From: Anthostomella pinea
Lineage: Eukaryota; Ascomycota; Sordariomycetes; Xylariales; Xylariaceae
Direction: 5' to 3'
DNA length: 64,000 nt
NCBI GenBank assembly: GCA_963556695.1
Contig: CAUWAG010000020.1
Location: 4,030,001-4,094,000 of the forward strand
In this document: in pieces, positions 47,401-57,052 of the stretch
Layout of the letters: the number at the start of each line of letters is the position of its first letter
Numbering within the stretch: position 1 is the stretch's first letter
Notes under the pieces: generated by a model
Databases searched by the model: none
Told to the model about the DNA's origin: nothing
Seen by the model: only the letters and a program-made list of their open reading frames with translations
Program-made: the position numbers and the translations under genes

Positions 47401-48770
47401 ACGCTCATGATAGTGACTGCAGCCAGTCTTGTCGGTGTTGACTGCTTCATGAATGGTGCATACATGCAACGATCCATATCCTCTTGTGACTTCCGATCTC
47501 GTTCCTCGGACGCGCCGAATGACGCGAACTCGTTTTCTAGCTTCTTCTCGAGAGAGCACTGCCAGTCGTAGAGTTGAGAGTTCAAGGCATTGGTGGACAA
47601 AGACGTGTTTCGGCCCATCTTCATCAACGCCTGATGTTCTTCTCTCCATCGATTTATCGCGGCGTCCACGCAATCTCTTTCCAATTGTCCTTGGATTTCC
47701 CGACGTTGGTCCACTGAAAGCTTAGATAGATCCTGGCCCTTAATCTTGTCGAAGAAAGACAAGACGCCGCGTAGAGTTTTCAGACCCAATCCCTTCTGCG
47801 GCACCGACAGAACTTCGAGATTGCGTTGGAGCTCTGACTGGGTAGATAGATCGGTTGGTAACCCCTCACAGTGAGTTTCAGGCTCTGTCGCTTCCGGCAA
47901 GCCTTCCCAGTCGTCGAAAGTAAGATCGGAGGCGGGCTGATATATGCTCGTGATAATACCGAAATCCTGCTGGTTTAATATACCTTCTTCGGCCAGCTGG
48001 TATATCGATTCGTCTGGCATCATGTCCATATAACGTTCGACGAGTCGTTCGAGCCTCGGACCTTGGGTTGATAACAGGGACACCTTGAGCATGCAGGCAA
48101 TAGTCTCGGGAGTCTGAGGGATGTTTTTGCCTCGAATCTGCACCTCGTACCATGTGTGCAATGATTGCGCCCATTCAGATTGAGGTTGCGCAAAGGCTCG
48201 GTCGATAGCGCGGCGCAGGTATTGGTTATGGAGTGCGATCAGGTCAGAGTCCGGTAGTGCTCCCATATCGCCAAAGCGCTCAAGGACGAGAGCGGCCCTG
48301 TCCAGCTTGTCTACCTGCAGACACGCATCGAAGACTGACAGCATTTCGTCGACGCCACCCGGTACGCCGCTGTTGGTTGTTCTCGCGCGCGGAAATGGGT
48401 CCTCCTTGGATCTGACAAGTAATGGCAAGTTGGGATCGAACCCCCGCAGGTGGTAGGGCTGAAGACGGGGTGGAGGTTGCATGTAGTTGTTCGGTGCGGG
48501 CGAGCGCAGACTGTCGAAAGGAATATCGTCCTGTAGCATCGTTTCGTCGACGGCGGTGGCGAGAGGCCTGTGTGGGGTTGGGCCATAGGGACTTTGGGCT
48601 GTCTTCCTCCTCCATGATAACAAGTCGGGGCGCGTGACCAAGAGTCTGCGGCCAGACGTCGGTGCCGAAGGATGCACTGAGAGGTGTCTGGGTATCGGCT
48701 GGGGCCGTCTCAGTGTGTTGATACGAGGAAGGGAGAGGCTCCTCTGAGTTGTACGAGGTCGCACGAGCAT
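44482..48770 (-). CDS. RPO41: Mitochondrial DNA-directed RNA polymerase
   Basis: Single-subunit phage T7-type polymerase that transcribes mitochondrial DNA. Exons, read leftward, are 48770-44592 and 44532-44482; the 59-nt intron (donor GTCAGT, branch GCTAAC) restores the invariant C-terminus GDFDVNRLKSSQYFFS. Without it the frame would run on into unrelated sequence. Length is 1409 aa, normal. The first 60 residues are Arg/Ser/Pro-rich without acidic residues, a mitochondrial presequence. An N-terminal PPR-like helical region follows. The catalytic core shows DFRGRAYPLPTYLNHMGAD, VHQDGTCNGLQHYAALGGD (motif A, catalytic Asp), KQTVMTNVYGVTFVGAR (motif B) and AVHDSFWTHA (motif C, second catalytic Asp). 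An acidic insertion (VVEEEEDADDAE) sits near the C-terminus. It is head-to-head with ATP25. Confidence 0.97.
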
Positions 48771-49441
48771 TGCGACGGCTCACGCGACTGCGGCGGAGGA
48801 CGGGAAACGCTAAGGAGCGACGGAGTCTCAGCAGACCGAGAGCTGCTGGGTGCAATGTGTGATTATAACATTAAACGAGGAATCGAGGAAGTAGATTGGG
48901 TGATTCTAAAGTACAGGTCGGGGTAGGATGGCAGCCGTGCAAGGCGCTGTGCTCGAAGTCGGGATATGCTGGAGTACAGAAGTAGAGGAATTAGCTAGAG
49001 ACGAAGAAGATTCATCAATCGATTAGCACTCAGGAGGCGAGCTTGGATGGCAGGAAGTGAGGGTCCAACTCCAAATTTTTTGCCTTCTCGAAAGGTTGCA
49101 CCGTTCCAGGGACCGCGAACCCGAGCTTCATGATTGGCCCGAGGCGCGAGTCAGTCTCCACATTTGGCATTTGCCACTTGATCCGACGCCGTCGAAGGCT
49201 CGAAGCTACTTTTCTCCCGGGTCCATTATAATCTATCATATGAATATAAATCGGGTTCTTATTCCAGCTTCTTCAAAACCACCTGCACTCGCCACCGACT
49301 GACTGGTCTTTGGTCTGGCGTCATCTCATCAACTCAAGGCTTCGAGACCTGGCCGAGGATTTAACCAAACACTCCAGCATAATCCCGACGGCATAAACAC
49401 CCACACGCCCTTCCGTCTCCGTCGACTACTGAACATACGAA
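48771..49441. promoter_or_regulatory. Bidirectional promoter region RPO41/ATP25
   Basis: These 671 bp separate the start codons of two divergent genes for mitochondrial gene expression. No convincing TATA box or shared operator could be picked out by eye. Confidence 0.5.
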
Positions 49442-51508
49442 ATGGTGGCTAGACGGGCTCTGGCAGCAGCGGGCTGCTCTCAGTGCCGTTCTGTCCTTCT
49501 CAACCACTTTACCACATCCCTGCGCGCCGGTCCTGTCGCGCGAACACCTCTGTCTCGAACCCGATTCCGCCCCATTGGCCCAGCTGCAACCCGCCCTTTT
49601 TCCTCGTTCCCAACGCCGGGTATACCTGCGAGCGATAGAGACCCCGTCGACGAGCAGCTTGAAACGAAAGAAGAAACTGATCGCGACGAAGAGAACAGCA
49701 CCGCACACGAGTCCCAACCAGCCGACGTGCCGTGGTATCTCCAAGTCGACCCTCCTCGGCATGTAGCCTCAATGGAACCGCCGCCGCTGCCCGAGGTCCC
49801 TCAAGATTCCCCGCCCATCATTGGTTCACTGCTTGAATATGCGTCAGAGGAGATGGGTCTGGACGAGCTCAACCTGCTGGACTTACGAGAACTGGATCCA
49901 CCACCGGCACTAGGACCCAATCTTTTCATGTTGTTTGGCACAGCGCGAAGTGAGCGTCACCTCAACGTCTCGGCGGGTCGTCTTCTACGATGGCTTCGAG
50001 CCAAACATCGCGTCTACGCCGACGCCGACGGCTTGCTTGGGCCAAACGAGCGTAAAACCAAAGTGCGCCGGAAGACCAAGCGGGCGAAACTGCTCGGGAC
50101 CATGGGGACCGATGACGCTGATGATGGAATCAGAACGGGCTGGATCTGCGTCAATTTGGGAACAATAGGTCGTGGAGGCCAAGAGAGCGCGGTTGTGTCT
50201 GATGACGGCCGAGTAGCCGGGTTCGGCGTTGCTCAGCAGGGGTCTACTGTTGTCGTCCAGATTATGACAGAGTCTCGTAGAGCCGAGATGGGCCTCGAGA
50301 CCTTGTGGCAAAGGGCCTTGGACCGGTCCAGTCCCCAGGCCCCCAATTCGGAACCAAAGGGGGAAGTCGAGCACCCAAAAAGCATGCATCCACTGGACAG
50401 GGCTATTGTGTCCAGCTCCGTTGCGTCACGGTCCTCTGACGAAGCGCCGAACGGCTATCCCTCGGGAGCTGCGCGGCAGAACCAGGCGCGGTTTTACTCG
50501 ACACAACGAATAGTGCATGGGCAGGATCCATTGCTCGACGCAGCTTCAGCCGAGGCGCTGGGCCAAACATTAATGTATGACCCCATCCAAAAGCAACGTC
50601 TGTTGGGACTTCTGCGAACTCATCTAGATGAACTATCTCCAGCCGAAATCTGCACCACTCTCGGTGAATCGGAAAGCGGACAGGTCCCCACACCTTTCCT
50701 GCAGCTCATGGACCGCGCACTGCAGAGCCTTCCTCCAACGAAAACATGGGTTCACCGTCTTGCTGTCCAGACAAGAGCACGCGAGTCTGGTCACAGAGCC
50801 GCAACCGAGTCACTCGATGATGTGCGGGTATTGCTTGAGGAGATGCGCCTGTATGGCATCCGAGCTACCCGTGACCAATGCCTGCAGCTTTTGACTTGCA
50901 TATACTGTACAGTCAAAACCGAAACACGCGAACAGTCGGAGCTTGCGCTCGAGCTCTTTGAAGTGATGCACCAGCGTGGTCAGTCCATCATTGCCACCGA
51001 CATAGTAGTCACGATCATCGATTCGATTTCCCGGATATCTCTACGCGGGGCCAGACAAGACAGAGAGCTTATAGCGAGGCTGGATCGGCTTTTGTTAGAA
51101 GCCAAGCTACCGTGTATGGATGAGGCCCTTCTAATGAAGCTCATGAGGGCCTATGCGCGACTGGGTCACTGGGAAGGCGTCTGGAATACCTGGCGGGTGC
51201 CCCCAAGGTACTTACGTCCACGGTCAGCAGGCATGTATGTGGGTATATATAGGCTGGCCGCGTCCACTCGCTCAGCGCCGATGTGCACCACGACGTTGAG
51301 GCGATGCTTCCAGGAGATGCTCATGGAGGACCCGCCCGTACGGCCTGTCGGACAGGTTAGGATGGCACTCATGGAATGCATTCGAGTCGCGGACCCCCGG
51401 GCTGAAGAGCATGCGGAGACCCTTCCTGTCGATGCCTCCGGGCAAGTCAGGAGACTGGCCATCCGGGAGTTTGTCAGGCTTGTTAAGAACATCAAGCTTC
51501 TGAGCTGA
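49442..51508 (+). CDS. ATP25: Atp25, mitochondrial ATP synthase expression factor
   Basis: Mitochondrial matrix/inner-membrane protein known from yeast to be needed for stability of the ATP9 mRNA and for assembly of the Atp9 ring. Intronless, 688 aa, within the family range. An Arg-rich, acid-free presequence covers about residues 1-55. The N-terminal half (about 125-275) carries the RsfS/ribosome-silencing-factor-like domain, with the diagnostic DLRELDPPPALG, LFGTARSERHLNVSAGRL and YADADGLLGPNERK. The C-terminal half (about 370-688) is the helical, repeat-rich region that in yeast acts as a separate mRNA-stabilising product. In many filamentous fungi ATP9 is nuclear, so the substrate of that half may differ here. 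The start is the first ATG and heads a good targeting sequence. Confidence 0.94.
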   Translation: MVARRALAAAGCSQCRSVLLNHFTTSLRAGPVARTPLSRTRFRPIGPAATRPFSSFPTPGIPASDRDPVDEQLETKEETDRDEENSTAHESQPADVPWYLQVDPPRHVASMEPPPLPEVPQDSPPIIGSLLEYASEEMGLDELNLLDLRELDPPPALGPNLFMLFGTARSERHLNVSAGRLLRWLRAKHRVYADADGLLGPNERKTKVRRKTKRAKLLGTMGTDDADDGIRTGWICVNLGTIGRGGQESAVVSDDGRVAGFGVAQQGSTVVVQIMTESRRAEMGLETLWQRALDRSSPQAPNSEPKGEVEHPKSMHPLDRAIVSSSVASRSSDEAPNGYPSGAARQNQARFYSTQRIVHGQDPLLDAASAEALGQTLMYDPIQKQRLLGLLRTHLDELSPAEICTTLGESESGQVPTPFLQLMDRALQSLPPTKTWVHRLAVQTRARESGHRAATESLDDVRVLLEEMRLYGIRATRDQCLQLLTCIYCTVKTETREQSELALELFEVMHQRGQSIIATDIVVTIIDSISRISLRGARQDRELIARLDRLLLEAKLPCMDEALLMKLMRAYARLGHWEGVWNTWRVPPRYLRPRSAGMYVGIYRLAASTRSAPMCTTTLRRCFQEMLMEDPPVRPVGQVRMALMECIRVADPRAEEHAETLPVDASGQVRRLAIREFVRLVKNIKLLS

Positions 51509-52818
51509 ATGGAGGAGCAAGCAGCATCGCGTATGTCTGACGCGCGGGTCGCCGAGGTCCAGCACCACCCATGAGGTTACAAGTGTCTCCAAGAAAAGAT
51601 AGCGGGACCAACGCCAAGAACGCGGCTCTTGGTTGTTCAAACATCTTCTCTCTTAATAATGTATAAAACTGTACGAAATCGAGGTACTACATATGCGGAA
51701 GATTTATCAGAGGGCATAATAATTCGATTTTGAAAAGAACTTGTACGCTGCGGTCCGCTCCCCACGCCCGTGGCCGCGTGAGATTGTTGTCAACCATGAC
51801 CTTCCGCTTCTGGCAGCTGGCCGTAAGGTCAAACCTCGACCACTCGCCCACCCACATGACGATGCTACCAGGCGAACAGAATCGGCATCCACGCCAGGGT
51901 CAGTGCCCGTTTTACCTATAGCACAGCTGCTGATAACGTATATTGTCTGGTTCGTATTTCGATCTGGCCGTCAACAGATCAATGCTGGCGTCCGACTATG
52001 TACCTACAGACTGATGAGCCGAATCACAACTGTATGTATATCGGTTCGAGGGGATGGAGTTAGCTCATGTCTACTACGTGTTACTCGCAGTTCTGTGTCA
52101 AGGCTCATTGCCGAACCCCCCTGTGCACAAGACTGGCGATAGGTAACGCGCTCTGGACCGCTGATAGAGTACCAGGGAGGCAAGCCGGGTGGTACAGCCA
52201 AACGTTCTAGAAGAAACGGCACCGCAAGGCGCCGAACTCCAATCGAGGCAGGTAATTCAGGTCGACACGAGGGCTGAGAGCGCCAGCCAACCAGCAGTAC
52301 AGAAGACGCTATTCAGACCATTGACAGCCCTGCTTTGGGACAACGTGCCCTGCTTGATTGGACCAGCTGCAAGATAAGGTGCGTCTATCTCCACGATATG
52401 ATGCGACCCTATGCGTTATGCTTCGACGTCTACCACGAGTCTCGAGCCAGGATCTCGCAGCACTTGCTTCATTGGCAGCACATACCCGCGCTGCTGCGAC
52501 TGTACCTCGAATTGGCGAGAATTATCTGTGGGACCAATGGCACGCTCGCCTTCCACTGTCGTATCCAAACTGTCATAATCGCCGCGAAATGATGCTGCCA
52601 TGTTCAGGGACGGATGCTACCTGCGGCCGTATGGCTGAGACCTCTTGTGAGTATACTCGATGAGAGGTGCTCACGGATGGCTATAAATCTGGCGTCGCCC
52701 TCCTCTTGGCAAGTTGTTGTTTGCCTCCTTGACCACGCCTCTACTCAAGTTCCTCTGCCTCCAGACATAGCCACTCACTTAACAACCCCCAGACAGACAA
52801 GACAAGATAAAAGACACA
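51509..52818. other. Intergenic, 1.3 kb
   Basis: No family recognised. An uninterrupted 133-codon frame lies at 51741-52142 (+) but has no ATG at its start and no known motif. The right end is the promoter of the nuclease gene. Confidence 0.5.
52682..52688 (+). promoter_or_regulatory. TATA box of the S1/P1 nuclease gene
   Basis: TATAAAT lies about 130 bp before the ATG at 52819, a common spacing for inducible secreted-enzyme genes. The pyrimidine-rich tract between it and the ATG fits a transcription start zone. Confidence 0.5.
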
Positions 52819-54201
52819 ATGGCCCGCACCAGCAGCACCACCCGCCTCGCGGTCCTCTCAGCCTCCGCGCTGCTCCTCCCCGGCGTGGCCGCCTGGGGCG
52901 CCATGGGCCACGAGGCCATCGCCTACGTCGCCAGTAACTTCGTGGTACGTATAAAAACAACCCATCTCAAGACCCCGAATCTTGATTTCGAGAACAAGCT
53001 TTGTCGTGCCCCTTCCCTTTTCATCCAGAAAATGGCCGTACGGGTTTAAAGACAAGATGCTAACGTACAAGCAGGCGACGGGCACCAAGACGTACTTCCA
53101 GGACCTGCTGGGCGACACGTCGGCCGACTACCTGGCGTCGGTGGCGTCGTGGGCCGACAGCTACCGCTACACGTCGGCGGGCGCCTTCTCGGCGCCCTTC
53201 CACTACATCGACGCCCAGGACAACCCGCCGTCCAGCTGCAGCGTCGACCTCGACCGCGACTGCGGCGACGACGGCTGCGTCGTCACCGCGCTGGCCAACT
53301 ACACCACTATCATCCTCGATAGCGGGAAGACCAAGGCGGCTCGCGCGATGGCTGCTAAGGTATGTCTGTTATTGTCCCCTTGCCCCTGACTCCCTAAATA
53401 TAAGTGGCATTGGGAATTTCGATCGGATGATTAGCTAACACATGCATAACAGATGGTCATCCACGTAAGCGACTCCTCCTTAATCCAAAATTCGTGAGTA
53501 GGCAAGCGATGAAAAGAAACTAATACGCCATATAGTTCACAGGCGATATCGGCCAGCCCCTGCACTGCGAGAACCTCGAGACGGGTGGCAACGGCATTGA
53601 CGTGAGCTACGACGGCGAGGACACCAACCTGCACGCCATCTGGGACAGCGACATCCCCGAGTCCATCTCCGGCGGCTCTACGCTGGCGTCGGCCAAGTCG
53701 TGGGCTACGTCTCTGACCACTGGTATGCGAACCCTAGCATGACCTACCACCACCCCTATCTTCCACCTTCACACCACCGCTCCTATCTTCTCACTTACCT
53801 GACCCCTATTTACCCACCTCCCCTCCTCCCCTGTTCTAATTCCTCATCCCTCATCGACCCCATTCCCAACCCCCAAAAAACCCCTATCCACTCCAAACTA
53901 ACAAACCCACCTCCCCACCCCAGCCATCAAGTCCGGCACCTACAAGTCCCAAGCCGCCAGCTGGGTCGAGGACGTCAGCGTCAGTTCCAAGTCCGACATC
54001 GAGGCGATGGCTGTAGAGTGGGCGACCGAGAGCAACGCGTACGTGTGCTCGACGGTGCTGGTCGGCGGCGTGTCCGCCGTCGAGGACAAGGAGCTCGACG
54101 GCGCCTACACCACCAAGGCCCAGCCCGTCGTCAGCCTCCAGATCGCGAAGCAGGGCTACCGGCTCGCCAAGTACCTGGATGCCATTGTGGCTGCTGCTTA
54201 A
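52819..54201 (+). CDS. Secreted S1/P1-type zinc-dependent nuclease
   Basis: Secreted single-strand nuclease / 3'-nucleotidase that cleaves RNA and DNA with a tri-zinc centre. Exons are 52819-52944, 53075-53359, 53453-53464 (12 nt), 53536-53722 and 53924-54201, giving 295 aa; introns are 130, 93, 71 and 201 nt. The signal peptide ends at GVAA, leaving Trp as the mature N-terminus; its backbone amine is a zinc ligand in this family. Further ligands are visible: His in WGAMGH, Asp in SWAD, His in FHYID, His and Asp in MVIHFTGD, His in QPLH, and His/Asp in HAIWDSD. Cysteines pair as in family members. The tiny third exon encodes only Met-Val-Ile-His. Intron 4 is strongly C-rich. It is convergent with PPX1 across a tandem repeat. 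Confidence 0.94.
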
Positions 54202-54571
54202 GCAAGGGAAGGGAAGGTGGGGGATGGGGCCTAGGAGAGGTTAGGGGAGGATGGATTGCGGTGCGAGGGGGGTGGTTGGTTTTTCTCGTGTATAGTTCTG
54301 TCCTGCGTATAGAATATGAGCCAAGTAAGGTAACAATGGTATTTTGTTGCCTGCTGATGGTATCTCTTGCTTGCAACACCACTTCGGACATGCTAATGCT
54401 AGGAAGCCCGTCTAGGGTATGAAGTATTCGCCAACGCCTGACACATGCTTTGTCGCCCCTTGACGTATCGCCTTGTGGTAGTGTATTCGCCAACGCCTGA
54501 TGCATGATTTCTCGCCCCGTCACGTATCCGCCGGAGGTGTGTGTATTCGCCAACGCCTAAAACATGTTTAT
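54202..54571. other. Convergent intergenic DNA with repeat copies
   Basis: These 370 bp lie between the stop codons of the nuclease gene and PPX1. The right part is filled by copies 1 and 2 of a tandem repeat of about 60 bp whose third copy runs into the PPX1 coding end. Confidence 0.6.
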
Positions 54572-54600
54572 TCACCCCTTCGCTGATTCATTCGCCTGCT
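54424..54600. repeat. Three imperfect tandem copies of a 60-bp unit
   Basis: Copies begin at 54424, 54483 and 54543, each with the shared word GTATTCGCCAACGCCT followed by a CATG-containing segment and a CGCCCC or CACCCC block. The spacing is 59 and 60 bp. The third copy contains the PPX1 stop codon (54572-54574) and its last codons; the other two are non-coding. Divergence between copies is moderate, so the expansion is not very recent. Confidence 0.8.
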
Positions 54601-56022
54601 CCCTGAGCGCATCTCTCAACATGGGCGCGATCTGCTTGCGGCTGTTATCCACCGCGCCCTGCGTCCAGCACCTCATCCACCCCAAAATGCCTTCATCAAA
54701 ATCGAGCATTCCATCTCTGTAGCAGCTCAACTTCAACTTCTCAGCCTGGGCGTCCGCAAAGGCCTTCGCGGCGCTCACACCCTGGTCCGTCCCACCCCAG
54801 AGCAACAACTCCCTCGAAAACCCGTCCATTGTGGATGTTGTCAGCACAACCATTAGATCGACGCCCTGCAGCGTGCCGAACCGCGTAACCCCATCCGCGA
54901 AAGTAGCCGCGTCGCCTCCGACCTTGTCGACGAGGTACGCAAACGACTGTGGCACCGAGGCCGTGCCCAGCTTCAGTGCCTTCGACCCCTCTCCCGTGGC
55001 CGCGCCCTCGACCCATTCCTTGTAGTCCTTGCGAAAAATGTCAAGTATCGTCATCTGCGAGATATCCTCTTTCATGTGCGCTATCTTTTTGAAAAAGGTA
55101 GTGCGGTCGAACCTAGACGCCGACGTCGAAGACCTCCGTGAGGATCCGGTGTCGCGGTTGATTTTGGCTTCGGCAATCGCCACCGCATCCTCGTCGTACT
55201 TTGTTGTCTTGTGCACATCGCCCAGGTTTGTCGTGTCGATGAGAATCGGGGCAAGCGCGAGATGCGCGAGCTCCGCGTCAAGGCGGCGGCGCGCCTCCGG
55301 ATTACCCTCGCCGTTGCTGCCGTCGCCGGTCTGTGTAGACAGCGTATGCCAGATGTCGGCGCAGTGCACCATCACCAAACTCGTGCAGCTCCCGCTCTTC
55401 TCCACGACGCGAATATCAGCGTTCGCCCCGACCGTCTTTTCGTCGTCGTGGTGGTCGATGCAGCCCACAATCCTGTCTCCATAGACCCGTGCCAGCTCGC
55501 CAGTCATCGCGTTGTGGTCGACCAGCAGCCACTCTGTGTCCTCAGGTCTCAGGTTGTTCGAGTCGGGCAGCTCGTCCCGCGTGATCACATCATCGGGCCG
55601 GACGTGGGCGGCGGACAGCACGGCTTCGAACTCGGGCCGCAGTGCGAGGTCGGCGCGCGGCAGGTTGCACAGCGGTATGCATGTCAATTTCTGCGTCGCG
55701 TGGGTGCGGAAATAGGCGAAGAGGAGCGCGGAGCAGAGGGAGTCGAGGTCTTTCAGTTGGAGGGGTGTCCGTCAGCTTGTGGACAAGCTTGGCAGTTGGC
55801 AGAGAAGATATATAGATATAGATATAGAGATATATATATAATTGGGATATATATCTGTGAGGTAGCTCCTGAGGGTAGCTCCTGTCTGTCGAGAAGGGCA
55901 ATTCACGTACCAGCCGACTCGTTGCCGACGACGAACGTCAGAGGATTTGGCCGTCTTGCGGGCGCTTTGAGGACGGACCGGGCTTCCTGGAGAAAGGCCC
56001 GCAGTGAGTGTCTCGGCGGCAT
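54572..56022 (-). CDS. PPX1: Exopolyphosphatase Ppx1 (DHH/DHHA2 family)
   Basis: Metal-dependent phosphoesterase that releases phosphate from the ends of inorganic polyphosphate chains; mostly cytosolic. Exons, read leftward, are 56022-55911 and 55749-54572, giving 429 aa; the 161-nt intron contains a TATATA/GATATA microsatellite. DHH-family metal-binding motifs are seen in order: VVGNESADLDS (motif I, across the splice junction), LLVDHN (motif II) and GCIDHHDDEKT (motif III, DHH). A later Asp-containing segment, APILIDTTNLGD, matches motif IV. The C-terminal half is the DHHA2 substrate domain. The start is the only ATG giving motif I after splicing. The last residues (ANESAKG) fall inside a tandem-repeat copy. 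Some family members have a mitochondrial presequence; here the N-terminus is basic (RHSLRAFLQEARSVLKAPAR), so that is possible. Confidence 0.93.
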
Positions 56023-57052
56023 GGCGGCGAGCTCGTGCGAGACAGTCCTTCTTGGATGCTGCTGGATGGATGGTTCAGAGTTATCGTAGGTCCGTCGCGT
56101 TTCCAAGGTTGGGTGGGTTGTTGCATCGGATGGAACTGCGGCAGCTCCAGGAATAGATAAGCCCAACCCCACGGCTGATAAAGCACCGATCAATGATCAT
56201 CGCGAGGCGCACCGGCAGACTGGCAACCGTCGGTGGTCACCCCACTCACCTCTTCTTACCTTCCTCCACGAGTGACGAGACCACCTCCTCCACTCTGCCT
56301 GCCTCCCACCTGCACCTTTCAACATATTAAATTGGCAATCTTGATGACTCCAATGAGCTCCTTATGACCAGAGTGCGATCGGCTGCACCTCACTTTCTGA
56401 CCTACATGTGCTACTAGCTACCTTCTAAGGTGCTATGTGAAGTCTCAAGCCGCAAGTCATATTGGTATTTCCATCATATCATCCTTCACTTGGCCACTTG
56501 ACCACTTGACCGGCAGCGGACCGCGGCTCATCACCCACTTAGTAGTCTAAGCCACCGTGACTGACGTTGCTGGGATGCTCGTATATCCATGCAAGCTGAA
56601 CGTCCTATGCGGTTTGGGTGGCAGTCGTGGCAGTGTCTTCATGAGATACAGAGGCAACCCGGCAGACCATCACACCCTCCCAGCTGAAGTGGGAGATCTC
56701 CAAAACCTACAGGGTCTGGTCTTCGCATCCTTCGTCGTTCATGGCCAGAAAAAGACTTGGCGTTCATGGGTTTCTGAGGGAACAGGGTATATTTTACCAC
56801 CACCAAGTTCACTCCATGTCAAGTGGGATCTGGGTTGAACATGATCATTGACTACTTACAGTAAAGTAACTCCACGTAAGTTCCGTTCGGCATGCCTTTA
56901 ACGAGTCTTGGATAGCAATGCTATGTTCATATTTATGAATTCAACGCCCCGGAATAAGCAGCTTTGATCCAAAAAGCCATCTTATATGCCTATTCCAGAG
57001 TGCTTGTTCCATCTATAATAAACCGACCCTCGCTTCAGGTTCAAAGGACGGG
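56023..57052. other. Intergenic, 1.0 kb
   Basis: Divergent promoters of PPX1 (left) and the HET gene (right). No gene or notable repeat was recognised. Confidence 0.5.

Noticed and set aside
51741..52142. 133-codon open frame between ATP25 and the nuclease gene
   Set aside because: No ATG at its head, no motif, and a second frame is open over the same bases; chance opening in GC-rich DNA is enough.
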